A stretch of DNA of 64,000 bases from Collinsella sp. 4_8_47FAA (GTDB lineage: Bacteria; Actinomycetota; Coriobacteriia; Coriobacteriales; Coriobacteriaceae): contig NZ_KN214135.1 in assembly GCF_000763055.1 (NCBI RefSeq), forward strand, positions 106,127-170,126, read 5' to 3'. The first letter of the stretch is position 1. Every line of letters starts with the position of its first letter. Below are positions 26,107-35,852 of this stretch, one piece after another. The notes beneath the pieces were generated by a model. It was given only the letters and a program-made list of their open reading frames with translations. It searched no databases and had not been told where the DNA came from. Both the position numbers and the translations under genes were made by a program.

Positions 26107-26169
26107 TTGCGGTGAAATGCGGACTGTTTGGCGGCTTTTTTGGCCAAAACAGCCCGTATTCCACCGCAA
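26107..26169. repeat. Imperfect inverted repeat, GGGAC-type hairpin family
   Basis: TTGCGGTGAAATGCGG then CTGTTT (26107-26129) pairs with AAACAGCCCGTATT then CCACCGCAA (to 26169), with a few mismatches, around a T-rich loop. It is a diverged relative of the repeat at 37149-37217. It lies between dnaE and addA. Confidence 0.75.
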
Positions 26170-26181
26170 GTTATCTGAGGG

Positions 26182-29100
26182 CTAGAGATTGTAGGTGACT
26201 ACTTGAGGTTCGGCGGGTTCGACGAAGATGGCTGGATTCGCCTGCTCCACGCGAACGAACTTGACCGTCACCGCCTCAACGCCCGCCTTGTGCAACACGT
26301 CGGCGTAGACGCGCGCCTGCAAGGCGTGCTTCTCGAGCAGCTGGTCCGGCGTCTCATCCGGCGTGCCACCCGTCTTGTAATCGATGACCAGTGCGCGTAA
26401 CGGATCGGCCGGGTCGGTCGCCAAAGCGTCGATGGCGCCTTCGGCATATGCACCGTAGCGAGCGATGTCCTCGTCCTCGCAGCCCAGTGAAAAGAACGGC
26501 ACCTCGGCGCGAATGCACGGCCACGCGAGCAGGTCGGCACGAACAGCCGACTTGAGCCAGCGGTTCAGGGCAACGTCGAAGCGTTCGCGCTGCTCCGGCG
26601 TCAGGCGCCACAGACGCGCCAGCGCATCGGCGCGCGCAGCGGGCAACGCGTCGGCACCCATCTCGATGAGCCACTGGCAGGCGGCGTGGAACGCCGAGCC
26701 CAGCGCCATGGGGTTGCCGGCGGGCTCAACGACGGCCACGTCCGCATCGGCCATCTCCGAGCCATCCGACTCTGCATCATCGCCAGCCTCGTCCATGGGC
26801 ACGTGCGCCTCGGCGGCACGGTCCTCGGACTCGGCATGCAGCGCCGCGGCAATTGACGAGTAGCTGTACGAATCGCGCTCCGGATACGGGCAGGTGCCCA
26901 TGCGCACGCCCACCGCCTGGGGATACACAAGCTCAAACGCATCGGGCTCGGGGTCGGCAGGACCGGGGACGATTGTACTGGCCGAATCGTCGGCAGCATC
27001 TGCATCGGCATCGCCACGAACAAGCCTGCCCTCGGCATCCAGCGAAGCGTTGGCCTCAAACGCCTGCTCGCCAAACGTAAAGTCCGCCAGCGAGATGAGC
27101 TCGTAGTCGCCCGGCTTAGAGTTGTCGAACACCAGGCGGTCGGCATCGAGCTGCGGCATGTCCAGAGCGTCGGTCGGCAAAATACGGCGCAGCACATCGT
27201 AGGTCAGATCGGTCTCGACGTCGAAGGTCGGCGCCGTCACCTTGCCACGGCTCACGCCGGCATCCATCGCCAAGATCACCAGCTCGCGCGCACGCGTCAT
27301 GGCAACATAGAGCAAGCGGGCCCGCTCCTCGAGCGAAAGCTGCAGGTCGTCGTTGCGCAGGCGAGCAAATACCTCGGCGGGAGAACCCGTCGCGCATACG
27401 TCCTCCATAAGCTCTGGCGGCAACCACAGCGACGTGCCCTTGCCCTTAAACGCGTGCTCAAACTGCTTTTTGACGTCGTCGCCCTTCACAAAGGTACCGT
27501 CGGCAAGCTTAACGCCGTCGAAGCGTGCCGGCAGTGCCACGACCTGCGCTCCGCCCTCGACGCGACCCATCTGTGCCGCACCCGAGGACTTACGCACGCC
27601 AAAGCACTCGGCGACCGCCACGACCGGATATTCCAGACCCTTGGAGGCGTGTACCGTCATGATGCGCACCGCGCCGTCGCCCTCCTCGTTGAGGGCACCC
27701 GGGGCCTCCTTGCCCGCCAAGAAACGGTCGAAGGCCAGCGCGATGGAACGCGGCGAATTGCCGAACTCGGCCTCCGCCTCGGCCACGGCATCGAGCGCCT
27801 TGAGCACGTTGGCGGCAATGGCCTTGCCCTCGGGACCACGCTGCGCCAGACGCACAAACCAGCCCGAAGCGTTGACCACGTCGCGCGCGATGGCGGCGAA
27901 CGAATCGCGGCCCACACGACGAAGCGCATAACGCAGCACCTCGCGGGCGCGCGTCACGAGCGGCAGGTCCTGCAGGCCCGGCGCATCGGAATCGCTCATG
28001 ATGCCCGCATCGATGTTGCGGCGCGAGGTCTCCCCCGTCTCGCTATCGAGCTTGGTCGCCAGCGCCAGGAACTCCTGGACGCCGAGCGCAAACATCGGCG
28101 AGGCCAGCAACGGCATGAGGCCCTGCGCCGTATCGGCCGGATTGGCGAGCGCGCAGACCAGGGCGCGCACCGTCTGCACCTCGGCGGCTTGGGAAAAGAC
28201 CGAGCCGCCCGCGATGACGCAGTCGAGCCCCTGGTCGCGGAAGGCCTGGGCGTAGACGTCGGCATTGGTCATGCGGCCCAGCAGCAGCACCATGCCGCCC
28301 TGGGGCTGGCCGGCATCGGCAAGCGCGCGGAATCGCTCGGCGATCGCACGGGCCTTGGCCTGTGTGCGCTCCTGCGTGCTGCCGCCGGCAACAAAGAGGG
28401 CCTGGCGACGCGAGGCGTCTGCCACCAGCGTGTCCTTGCGTCCGTCACTCGCCTCAAGGTCCAAAAAGCCCTGCATCAGGCCGCCGTCATCGCCGTCGAA
28501 GACGCGTGCCACATAACGCAGTACCTCGTCATGGCTGCGGAAGTTGCGCACGAGCTTGACGAGCTCGCCGGCGGGGGTGTCGGTCACGGCAGTCGCCTCG
28601 GGCGCGGCAGACGAGCCCACCTTGCGCTCCTGGCGACGGAATACCTCGACCTCGGCGCCGCGGAAGCGATAGATCGACTGCTGTGCATCGCCCACGGTAC
28701 ACAGCGCGCGCTCCCCCGCGCCCGTCAGATAGCGAATCAAATCGACCTGCATCTGGTCGGTGTCTTGGAACTCGTCGATCATGACCATCTTAAAGCGGCC
28801 CTCGTACGCAGCACGGATGGCAGGGTAATCGCGCAGGGCCTCGTAGGCCATACGCAGCAGGTCGTTATTATCGAGGGCGGACTGGGCAGCCTTCAATGCG
28901 CGATACTCGGCCTCGACGGAACGGGCCAGGCCCACCAGCGCATCGAGCGCGGGACCACCGCAGGCAAGCACGATATTGATAAACGCATCGGCGGCCTCGG
29001 CCTTGAGCAGCTCGACCTGCTCCTTGGGGAACGCCTTGCTCGCGCGCGGCATGGCGCACGACATCATGAGTCGCGCCGCATCGACCATGGTTTTGCCGCT

Positions 29101-29814
29101 CGCCTCAAACGCGTCGATGGCATCGAGCGCCACCTGCGCCTTCTCGGTCGCGGCCTTGCTTGCGCCCAGCGCCGCGCGATAGGCATCGGCGAGTGCCGAG
29201 GTATCGGCCTGGCCGCGCGCCACGCACACGTCGTCCATACCGCCCGGCAACTGGCTCGACAGCTCCAGCAGGTCGCGCACCAGGCCCTTGATGGTCGTGC
29301 CGGTGCCAAAGGAACCGCCCTCGCCCGCCATGGGATACCAGGCATAGAGGGCCTTGAGCGATGCCGCGAGCTCGGGCGCGGCATCGGGCGCTGTCGCGCG
29401 GCCCAGCACATGCTCGACAGCCTGATCCATGAGCTCGTCGGTATCGGTGAGCACCGTGAACTCGGGGTCAATGCCCAGCTCCAGCGCATGCGCGCGCAGG
29501 ATACGCGAGCACATGCCGTGAATAGTCGAGATCCACGCGTCGTCGACGGTCAGTGCTTCCTCGTCCATGCCCTCGTCGATAAGCGCACGGCGCACGCGGT
29601 CACGGATCTCGGCCGCGGCATCTTTGGTAAAGGTAATGGCGAGCACCTGGTCAAGATGTTCAACGAACGGACCTGATTCGGGCGAGAGCGCGTAGACGAT
29701 GCGGCGCGTGAGGGTAAAGGTCTTGCCCGAACCGGCGCCCGCCGAGACAAACAGCGGACGGTCGAGCGTTTTGACAATCTGCAGCTGTTGCGGCATCAAA
29801 GTCGAAAGATCCAT
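26182..29814 (-). CDS. addA: AddA-type helicase-nuclease, recombination repair
   Basis: 1210 residues. With AddB it processes double-strand breaks to a 3' overhang for RecA. UvrD-like motif I SAGAGSGKTFTLTRRIVYAL (residues about 24-43), motif II MVMIDEFQDTDQMQVDLIRY, motif III GDAQQSIYRFRGAEVEVFRR, motif V VRIMTVHASKGLEYPVVAVA and motif VI LLYVAMTRARELVILAMD are present. The C-terminal RecB-like nuclease has LVIDYKTGG (about 1145). A 130-residue acidic, low-complexity stretch (about 930-1060) separates helicase and nuclease. It starts 3 bp after addB ends, so the two are co-transcribed. Confidence 0.94.
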   Translation of the reverse strand: MDLSTLMPQQLQIVKTLDRPLFVSAGAGSGKTFTLTRRIVYALSPESGPFVEHLDQVLAITFTKDAAAEIRDRVRRALIDEGMDEEALTVDDAWISTIHGMCSRILRAHALELGIDPEFTVLTDTDELMDQAVEHVLGRATAPDAAPELAASLKALYAWYPMAGEGGSFGTGTTIKGLVRDLLELSSQLPGGMDDVCVARGQADTSALADAYRAALGASKAATEKAQVALDAIDAFEASGKTMVDAARLMMSCAMPRASKAFPKEQVELLKAEAADAFINIVLACGGPALDALVGLARSVEAEYRALKAAQSALDNNDLLRMAYEALRDYPAIRAAYEGRFKMVMIDEFQDTDQMQVDLIRYLTGAGERALCTVGDAQQSIYRFRGAEVEVFRRQERKVGSSAAPEATAVTDTPAGELVKLVRNFRSHDEVLRYVARVFDGDDGGLMQGFLDLEASDGRKDTLVADASRRQALFVAGGSTQERTQAKARAIAERFRALADAGQPQGGMVLLLGRMTNADVYAQAFRDQGLDCVIAGGSVFSQAAEVQTVRALVCALANPADTAQGLMPLLASPMFALGVQEFLALATKLDSETGETSRRNIDAGIMSDSDAPGLQDLPLVTRAREVLRYALRRVGRDSFAAIARDVVNASGWFVRLAQRGPEGKAIAANVLKALDAVAEAEAEFGNSPRSIALAFDRFLAGKEAPGALNEEGDGAVRIMTVHASKGLEYPVVAVAECFGVRKSSGAAQMGRVEGGAQVVALPARFDGVKLADGTFVKGDDVKKQFEHAFKGKGTSLWLPPELMEDVCATGSPAEVFARLRNDDLQLSLEERARLLYVAMTRARELVILAMDAGVSRGKVTAPTFDVETDLTYDVLRRILPTDALDMPQLDADRLVFDNSKPGDYELISLADFTFGEQAFEANASLDAEGRLVRGDADADAADDSASTIVPGPADPEPDAFELVYPQAVGVRMGTCPYPERDSYSYSSIAAALHAESEDRAAEAHVPMDEAGDDAESDGSEMADADVAVVEPAGNPMALGSAFHAACQWLIEMGADALPAARADALARLWRLTPEQRERFDVALNRWLKSAVRADLLAWPCIRAEVPFFSLGCEDEDIARYGAYAEGAIDALATDPADPLRALVIDYKTGGTPDETPDQLLEKHALQARVYADVLHKAGVEAVTVKFVRVEQANPAIFVEPAEPQVVTYNL

Positions 29815-29817
29815 GGT

Positions 29818-32800
29818 CTACACGTCCCTCCTTACAAACGTTCCTTCGTGGTTATACGAGCAGCGCGCATGCGCGGCCTGAGCCGACGTCGGGTCGACGG
29901 CGGCAACGTTGCCTGCCTCGAGCTCGCGCAGGCGCTCGGCGATGCCGGCCTCAACGCGATCGAGCAGGGCGTCGAAGTCCATGCTGCCGCCCTCGCCGGG
30001 GAAACCTTTCTTAAGGCCCGGGATGCGACCGTCGCTGCGCTCTTCCTCGAGCAGCTCGGCGCTCGCGGCACCGCGCAACGCCGGCTTGCCGCCCTTGGTC
30101 GAAAAGTAGAGCGCCGCGCGGGTGTCCAAATCCAGCGCCCGGCGCATGGCCTGGGCGTAGATGAGCGTTTGGGTATGTGGTGGCAACCAGCGCGGATCGT
30201 CGATGGGCGCCGTGCCCGATTCCTCGTCGCGCACCGTAGGGTCGGCGAGCTTAAACTCCTCAACGCCCGTGCGATGCTTGTAGTCGATCACCACGGCACG
30301 ATTCTCGGCGTCCACGTCCACGCGGTCGATGCGCCCGCCAAGCGGCCAACCGGCATACTCGACCTTGAGCTCGTTGAAGGCGAACTCCAGGTAGTGCGGG
30401 GCAAAGGGGGCAAGTGCCTCGGACTCGTAGGCAAGCACACCCTCCAGCTGCGGCAAGATCTCGGCCACCTGGCGCTCCTCCACCGCAGAGAGCGGCACCA
30501 GCGGGCCCTCCGTGCCGCGCTTGCCGGCGTGCTCGGCCAAGGTCTCGTCAAAGACCTCGTGCAGCAGTCCCTGTGCACGCGGCAGATTCTCGGGCGTCAC
30601 GCGCTTCATGCCCTCCTGGGGCAGACGGGCATGCAGATGCTCCAGCACGTCGTGGACAAAGTTGCCCTTCTCCATGTTGCCAAAGCCCGCGTCGATCGAC
30701 TGGGGCTTGACGCGATACGACACGAACCAGCACAGCGGGCACGTCGAGTACGCCTCAATCTGCGAGGCGGACGTCAGACGCGGCACGAGCGGCGCGTTCT
30801 CGCCCTCGCCATCGCGGCGACGCAGGACCAAATACGGCACGGCCTCGGCACTCAGATGCTGAGGGGCTTCACAGGTCACGCGCTCGCGCTTGAGACCTTC
30901 GCCTGCCGCGGGATCGAAGTCGGCGATGATATCGCCCTCGCCTACGCACGTGGGCTTGGCAGCGCCAGCGGCCTCGGCATGTGCCCGCAGCTCGGTCCAT
31001 ACGGCTGCCGGGTAGCACTCGCGCGCCTGGCGATCGTGTGTCACGCGGGCGAGCGCGACCGGACCGCTCGCCGCCTGCATTGCACGGCCAAAGCGCACAC
31101 GCAACAGGGCAGCGGGCTCCAAAGACACGCCGTCGCGGCGCAGCTCGGCCGTCAACGTGGCAAGCGGGCCCTCTTCGTGCGAAAGCGGATAGCTGTCCAG
31201 GTCGACATCGGCAAACAGCACGGCATCGTAGCCGCCAGGACGCAAAACCGACGCATCGGCAAGCGACACGAAGCGCACTTGCGCCCGTGGCGTGCGATCG
31301 ACCTCGTAGGTCTCGTAATCGTATGCGGTACTGCGCTTGTCCACCTTAGTTCGAACGCCGTCGAGAACCGGCACGGTCGCGGCCTGCGACACGTCGAGCG
31401 CGTGAGCATCGTTCATAAGGATGTCGATGGCATGGCGCAGCAAGGCCGTCTCTGCCTGGCGACGGGCCTGGCCGTCAAGGCCACCTAGAGCGCGATCGGG
31501 CAGCGCCTCGGCAACGGCGAGCATGGCCTTGAGCGCCGTCACGGGTTTGTCGCGCCACAGCGCCTGAAACACGTCCGAGACCACGCACGGCACGTTCTTA
31601 AACCAGTTATCTTCGCTGGCAGCCTTGCGGGCGCCCCTCACCTGGCCCTGCACGCTCTGCAGCAGGCTCTTGACGCCCGCAGTGGTCTTGCTGCGCGACA
31701 GGCGCATGTTCTTGTCGAAGCCGCGGGCGCTCGCGGCGTCGGCACCCGAAAGCGGGCTATAAATCCAGTCGGTAAGCTCTGGAGCGGGCCACCACTCGGT
31801 CTTGGAAGCGGTGCCCTCGTCGGCGGCTTTCATACGCTCGATCAGGTTGGCGAGCGCCGTAAACTGCCTACCCGCGATGGACTGGGAAAACGCCGTGAAC
31901 TCAGCCGTCTCGGCCGCAATGTGACGCGCCGCCAGACGGGCAGCGAGTTCGCCGAACAGCTGGGGCGCCCGGGCGGAAACAACGAGCACGCGCACGGGGT
32001 CGGCGGGCGTTGCAGTAGCTTTATCGGCCTTGAACTCCTTGTGCGCTTTCACCAACTTATCGATGGCGTCCACATAGACATGAGCACGGGCATGGGGGCC
32101 GGCGACTTCCACAAAGGCAGGACGTGCGACGGACTTTGGAGCAGTCGCGGGGGCGCCAGCATCCTCGTCCAGCGGTGCAACCTCAAACAGCACACCGCGG
32201 GCATCAAGGGCCGTGGCCAGTTCCTCACGCATCGCCGCTTGCTCGCGGGCGAGCAGCACGACAATCTCTCCCCCGTTGTTTGCCACGGCGGACAGCAGCT
32301 CGAGCAGGCCGTGCGTAAACGACGTGACACCGCGCACGCATACGGCGTGGGCGCACGCCGGCAGGCTATCGGCCAGGGCACCGGCCATAATGTCGGCTGC
32401 CTCGCAGGGCTCGACCATATCTCGACGGTCCAAACCGCCCGCGTAGGCACGCAAAAGCTCAAACACACGAGCCTCGGCATCGCTTTTTGGCTCAGGCTGG
32501 CAATTGTTGCCACCGCATCGTTCGGCACCCGTCCCCGCCACACCCGGCAGCACATCGCGGGCCATGCGCGCAAACATGCGCACCGTGCCCTGGCTGCGCG
32601 AAAGCGGCTGCAGGTCGGCATCGTCGAGACGCGTGACCATGTCCGAGAACAACATCTGGCGCTGCAGGTTGTCGACGAAACCGCGCCCGTCGCCCAAAAG
32701 CTCCCAAAGCGAGCGAAGCCACGATGCGGGTGTCTTGTAGTCGATACCCAGCGAAATGCCGGCTTCCGCCGCACCATGACGGCACAGATCGAGCTCGGCA

Positions 32801-32916
32801 AACGTAGACGCCAGCAAAACGGCACGTCCATGGCGGGCAATAAGGTCGGCAAGCAGCGCCGCCTCGGCATCGCTCAAATCCGTGCCGGCATTGGTGGTAT
32901 AGATTCGAACAGGCAT
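29818..32916 (-). CDS. addB: AddB-like subunit of the double-strand break repair nuclease
   Basis: 1032 residues, GGAGG before ATG 32916. The N-terminal two-thirds is a degenerate helicase-like region (MPVRIYTTNAGTDLSDAEAA). The C-terminal RecB-like nuclease has GRIDRVDVDAENRAVVIDYK (about 875). AddB proteins usually hold a 4Fe-4S cluster through one upstream Cys and a C-terminal Cys triplet; here I see only STCPLC (about 725) and a single Cys in ARCSYNHEG near the end, so the cluster may be incomplete or absent. First gene of addB-addA. Confidence 0.88.
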   Translation of the reverse strand: MPVRIYTTNAGTDLSDAEAALLADLIARHGRAVLLASTFAELDLCRHGAAEAGISLGIDYKTPASWLRSLWELLGDGRGFVDNLQRQMLFSDMVTRLDDADLQPLSRSQGTVRMFARMARDVLPGVAGTGAERCGGNNCQPEPKSDAEARVFELLRAYAGGLDRRDMVEPCEAADIMAGALADSLPACAHAVCVRGVTSFTHGLLELLSAVANNGGEIVVLLAREQAAMREELATALDARGVLFEVAPLDEDAGAPATAPKSVARPAFVEVAGPHARAHVYVDAIDKLVKAHKEFKADKATATPADPVRVLVVSARAPQLFGELAARLAARHIAAETAEFTAFSQSIAGRQFTALANLIERMKAADEGTASKTEWWPAPELTDWIYSPLSGADAASARGFDKNMRLSRSKTTAGVKSLLQSVQGQVRGARKAASEDNWFKNVPCVVSDVFQALWRDKPVTALKAMLAVAEALPDRALGGLDGQARRQAETALLRHAIDILMNDAHALDVSQAATVPVLDGVRTKVDKRSTAYDYETYEVDRTPRAQVRFVSLADASVLRPGGYDAVLFADVDLDSYPLSHEEGPLATLTAELRRDGVSLEPAALLRVRFGRAMQAASGPVALARVTHDRQARECYPAAVWTELRAHAEAAGAAKPTCVGEGDIIADFDPAAGEGLKRERVTCEAPQHLSAEAVPYLVLRRRDGEGENAPLVPRLTSASQIEAYSTCPLCWFVSYRVKPQSIDAGFGNMEKGNFVHDVLEHLHARLPQEGMKRVTPENLPRAQGLLHEVFDETLAEHAGKRGTEGPLVPLSAVEERQVAEILPQLEGVLAYESEALAPFAPHYLEFAFNELKVEYAGWPLGGRIDRVDVDAENRAVVIDYKHRTGVEEFKLADPTVRDEESGTAPIDDPRWLPPHTQTLIYAQAMRRALDLDTRAALYFSTKGGKPALRGAASAELLEEERSDGRIPGLKKGFPGEGGSMDFDALLDRVEAGIAERLRELEAGNVAAVDPTSAQAAHARCSYNHEGTFVRRDV

Positions 32917-33049
32917 GGTCCTCCGCTCAAACCGTTCGCAATAATCAATGCATCCATCCTACCCGCCCAAGCGGACACATTGCCACCGCAGTTCCATCTT
33001 TTGGCACAAAGCAACCTGAACCCAACGCACCAGCCGATTGCAGGCATAT

Positions 33050-33076
33050 AAAAACCGCCCCCGGAGGGACGGTTCT
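33050..33076 (-). terminator. Terminator of the YerC/TrpR-like gene
   Basis: On the minus strand AACCGTCC pairs with the GGGCGGTT side (one G-U) and runs into TTTTTAT. Confidence 0.8.
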
Positions 33077-33100
33077 TCGTAATTCAATGTTGTCGCTGGC

Positions 33101-33400
33101 TTACTCGCCATCCTCCAACTTAATGAGGATCTTGCGGTAGCCACCGTACTCGCCGTTGAGCGCCTTGGACACACGGCTCACCGTGGTGGACGAAGCGCCG
33201 GTACGGGCCTGAACCTCAACATAAGGCTCGCCCTCGTCCAAATAGCGCGCAACCTGCAAACGCTGAGAAAGGTCGCAAATCTCGCGCGGCGTGCAGATAT
33301 CGGTCAAAAACGCTTGGATATCCTTCTCGTCGTCCAAAAGGCTAAATGCGTGAACCAGCTGCTTGACATCAGGCTTGTCAAACATGTTCTCGATATTCAT
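33101..33400 (-). CDS. YerC/YecD family TrpR-like DNA-binding protein
   Basis: 99 residues, MNIENMFDKPDVKQLVHAFS. The helical Trp-repressor-like fold is recognisable by TDICTPREICDLSQRLQVAR, then YVEVQARTGASSTTVSRVSK as helix-turn-helix, followed by ALNGEYGGYRKIL. YerC-family proteins regulate amino-acid or purine-related genes in Firmicutes, but the target here is unknown. Monocistronic, with a terminator 25 bp downstream. Confidence 0.92.
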   Translation of the reverse strand: MNIENMFDKPDVKQLVHAFSLLDDEKDIQAFLTDICTPREICDLSQRLQVARYLDEGEPYVEVQARTGASSTTVSRVSKALNGEYGGYRKILIKLEDGE

Positions 33401-33724
33401 CGATCACCGCCAAACCCGCCAAAAGGCATCGAAGTTGATACTGACATCGGGCATCGTTCACCCGTAATATGCAATAGGGCAACGCCTGTGGCTTTTGCCC
33501 GTAGCAGTGTAGCACACCACCAAACTAAAGCGACAAGACTCTCTGCCAGCGGCGCGTTTTTCAGGACGAACGCCGTTTAGAAACCGTATGCGCACGTAAG
33601 CTCCACGAATATTTGAGACAATGGGCGCCCAAACACCGCGGCGCGCCCGCGCAACCATCCAGGTCGCCGCCGTAAGCCGCTTCACGCGACGTCAGCAATC
33701 CCGGCGCAAGAAAGGATTCACGCC
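33401..33724. other. Divergent intergenic region
   Basis: Separates the YerC-like gene from the small membrane protein gene. No ORF looks real. GAAAGGA before 33725 is the downstream SD. I see no clear promoter boxes or repeats. Confidence 0.5.
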
Positions 33725-34090
33725 ATGCGCTTTATGCTTAACTGGCTCTTCACCTCGATCGCCATCGCGATCGCCACGTTCCTCGTCCCCGGTATCCAAC
33801 CCTTCGGCTTTGCCGAGACCTGGGTCTGCTTTGCCTTTGTGGGACTGTTCCTGAACATTGTCGATTCGTTCGTCAAACCGTTCCTCACGGTCATCTCGCT
33901 GCCGCTCACGATCATTACGCTGGGCATTTTCCAGCTTGTCGTCAACAGCTTTATGCTTGAGCTCGCGAGTTACCTGTCGGTCAACCTGCTGGGCGTCGGC
34001 ATCTCCATCGCCAGCTTTGGATCGGCCTTTATGGGCAGCATCCTGGTGTCCATCACGCGCAGCATCCTCGACAGCATCGCCGAGGACTAA
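33725..34090 (+). CDS. Phage-holin-family small membrane protein (4 TM)
   Basis: 121 residues, MRFMLNWLFTSIAIAIATFL, then PFGFAETWVCFAFVGLFLNI, SFVKPFLTVISLPLTIITLG and LLGVGISIASFGSAFMGSIL: four hydrophobic segments. The KPFLxxxSLPLTxxTLGxFxxxxN pattern is typical of the membrane family annotated as mycobacterial-type phage holin superfamily IV, also known as YvlD-like. Despite the name these are ordinary chromosomal membrane proteins of unknown function. GAAAGGA precedes the ATG and a strong terminator follows. Confidence 0.9.
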   Translation: MRFMLNWLFTSIAIAIATFLVPGIQPFGFAETWVCFAFVGLFLNIVDSFVKPFLTVISLPLTIITLGIFQLVVNSFMLELASYLSVNLLGVGISIASFGSAFMGSILVSITRSILDSIAED

Positions 34091-34131
34091 AACGGCCATT
34101 CCGGCCGTGTCCGTCTCAACAGCCCAAAACG

Positions 34132-34172
34132 AAGGCCGCCCATCGCAAAAATGGGCGGCCTTCTTATTTTTC
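34132..34172 (+). terminator. Strong terminator of the holin-family gene
   Basis: AAGGCCGCCCAT / ATGGGCGGCCTT (12 bp, 7-nt loop), then CTTATTTTT. Confidence 0.93.
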
Positions 34173-34198
34173 AAGTCTCAAAGGGCGAGAGAATCTAC

Positions 34199-34221
34199 CA
34201 TTTCCACCCCGTCCCCAAATG
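34199..34221 (-). repeat. Hairpin unit of the GGGAC-core family
   Basis: On the minus strand CATTT-GGGGACGGGGTGG-AAATG: short 5-bp arms with the constant core. Located at the 3' end of the Rrf2 gene. Confidence 0.6.
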
Positions 34222-34231
34222 CAGGTGTGGG

Positions 34232-34660
34232 TTAGATGACGTAGTCGTAGCCATGGTTGGGAGCGACAAGTTGATCGAGCGTCACACCGTCGAGGTAGTC
34301 GTTGATGAGCTTGTCAAGGTTCTTCCACACGTCAAGCGTGGGGCACTCATCCGAACGCGAGCAGCCTTTGCAGTCGCCATCCAGGCAGGCGACCGGCGCC
34401 AGACTACCCTCGGTCAGGCGCAGGATCTCGCCCACCGTGTACTGCTCGGGCGGGCGCGTGAGCACGTAGCCACCGCCCTTGCCGCGCATGCCCGAGAGCA
34501 TATTGGCGCGCACGAGCGTAGCCAAGATGTTCTCCAGATATTTCTCGGAAATCCCCTGTCGCGCTGCGATCTCTTTGAGCGGGATGCGACCGGCCGCCTG
34601 GTGCTCGGCCAGATCGACCATAACGCGCAGGGCATATCTGCCCTTAGTAGAAACCAACAT
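34232..34660 (-). CDS. Rrf2 family transcriptional regulator
   Basis: 142 residues, MLVSTKGRYALRVMVDLAEH, HTH IPLKEIAARQGISEKYLENI, wing MRGKGGGYVLTRPPEQYTVG. Three clustered cysteines in CLDGDCKGCSRSDEC (four with the first) could bind a 2Fe-2S cluster as in IscR; CymR-type Rrf2 proteins lack them. It is divergent from cysK, so it may control cysteine synthesis or iron-sulfur supply. Whether it senses iron-sulfur status or cysteine cannot be told from sequence. Confidence 0.92.
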   Translation of the reverse strand: MLVSTKGRYALRVMVDLAEHQAAGRIPLKEIAARQGISEKYLENILATLVRANMLSGMRGKGGGYVLTRPPEQYTVGEILRLTEGSLAPVACLDGDCKGCSRSDECPTLDVWKNLDKLINDYLDGVTLDQLVAPNHGYDYVI

Positions 34661-34777
34661 GTATAGTGCTGCCTTTCGGTCATTTAGTCCGTAGAAATTC
34701 TAGACGAAATATTGGTTTTGAAAATACCCGTTCCGGTCAAGATGATTAATCGACTCGTAATAATCTTCTATTTCCTA

Positions 34778-34806
34778 TTGCGTTACTAGGCTTTACTGTC
34801 TACTAT
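34778..34806 (+). promoter_or_regulatory. cysK promoter
   Basis: TTGCGT (34778-34783), 17-bp spacer, TACTAT (34801-34806). The transcript would start near 34813, just before the leader hairpin. Confidence 0.6.
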
Positions 34807-34815
34807 GCTTGCCAA

Positions 34816-34855
34816 CAGCAAAACGAACAACCCATAAGGTTTGTGGGTTTTGCTG
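34816..34855 (+). promoter_or_regulatory. 5' leader hairpin of cysK
   Basis: CAGCAAAAC (34816-34824) pairs with GTTTTGCTG (34847-34855), with an alternative inner AACCCA/TGGGTT pairing. Located at the very 5' end of the predicted cysK mRNA; may stabilise or regulate it. Confidence 0.5.
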
Positions 34856-34913
34856 CTACACACACCGTAAAACCACACGGTATCCAGTCATTTGAACACT
34901 TTGGAGGTTCACC

Positions 34914-35852
34914 ATGAGCAGTGTTTACACGTCCATCGATCAGCTTATCGGCCACACTCCGCTTCTGGAGCTCACTCACTTTGAGGCCGATGAGGACCTC
35001 AAGGCCCGCGTGCTCGTCAAGCTGGAATACTTCAACCCCGCCGGCTCCGTCAAAGACCGCGTCGCCAAGAACATGATCGACGAGGCCGAGAAGGCCGGCA
35101 AGCTCGTGCGCGGCGGCGACTACACCATCATCGAGCCCACGAGTGGCAACACCGGCGTCGGCATCGCCTCGGTGGCGGCGGCTCGCGGCTACAAGGTGAT
35201 CATCACCATGCCCGAGACTATGTCCGTCGAACGCCGCAAGCTTATGCAGGCATATGGCGCACAGCTCGTGCTCACCGACGGTTCCAAGGGCATGAAGGGC
35301 GCCATCGCCAAGGCCGAGGAACTGCAGAAGGAGACGCCAAACAGCATCATCGCCGGCCAGTTTGTGAACCCCGCCAACCCCGCCATCCACAAGGCCACGA
35401 CCGGCCCCGAGATCTGGGATGACACCGACGGCGAGGTCGACATCTTCGTCGCCGGCGTTGGAACCGGCGGCACCGTGACCGGCGTGGGTGAGTTCCTTAA
35501 GGAGCAGAACCCCGAAATCAAGGTCGTCGCCGTCGAGCCCGCCACCTCGCCGGTGCTTTCTAAGGGCCAGGCCGGTCCGCACAAGATCCAGGGCATCGGT
35601 GCCGGCTTTGTGCCCGACGTCCTCGACACCCAGGTCTATGACGAGATCATCCCCGTCGAGAACGACGACGCCTTTGCGACCGGCCGCGCCGTGGGCCACA
35701 AGGAGGGCGTGCTCGTGGGCATTTCGTCCGGCGCCGCCGTGTGGGCCGCGCTGCAGCTGGCCAAGCGCCCCGAGAACGAGGGCAAGACCATCGTGGCCCT
35801 GCTTGCCGACACCGGCGAGCGCTACCTGTCCACGGCGCTCTTCCAGGACTAG
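34914..35852 (+). CDS. cysK: Cysteine synthase (O-acetylserine sulfhydrylase)
   Basis: 312 residues. The PLP enzyme makes cysteine from O-acetylserine and sulfide. NPAGSVKDR carries the PLP lysine (Lys47), EPTSGNTG binds substrate, [10 protein letters not shown] holds the phosphate of PLP, and [10 protein letters not shown] and SGAAVWAAL are conserved. GGAGG precedes the ATG. It has a good promoter at 34778-34806 and a divergent Rrf2 regulator. Confidence 0.97.
   Translation: MSSVYTSIDQLIGHTPLLELTHFEADEDLKARVLVKLEYFNPAGSVKDRVAKNMIDEAEKAGKLVRGGDYTIIEPTSGNTGVGIASVAAARGYKVIITMPETMSVERRKLMQAYGAQLVLTDGSKGMKGAIAKAEELQKETPNSIIAGQFVNPANPAIHKATTGPEIWDDTDGEVDIFVAGVGTGGTVTGVGEFLKEQNPEIKVVAVEPATSPVLSKGQAGPHKIQGIGAGFVPDVLDTQVYDEIIPVENDDAFATGRAVGHKEGVLVGISSGAAVWAALQLAKRPENEGKTIVALLADTGERYLSTALFQD

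Noticed and set aside
27454-29676. A 740-codon plus-strand open frame opposite addA
   Set aside because: Arg/Gly/Leu/His-rich shadow of a high-GC gene on the other strand; no protein features.
33725-34090. Prophage evidence from the holin-family name
   Set aside because: The family is common on chromosomes and no other phage genes are nearby.
34807-34913. T-box riboswitch before cysK
   Set aside because: The leader is about 100 nt with one hairpin and lacks the T-box TGGNACC sequence and specifier stem.
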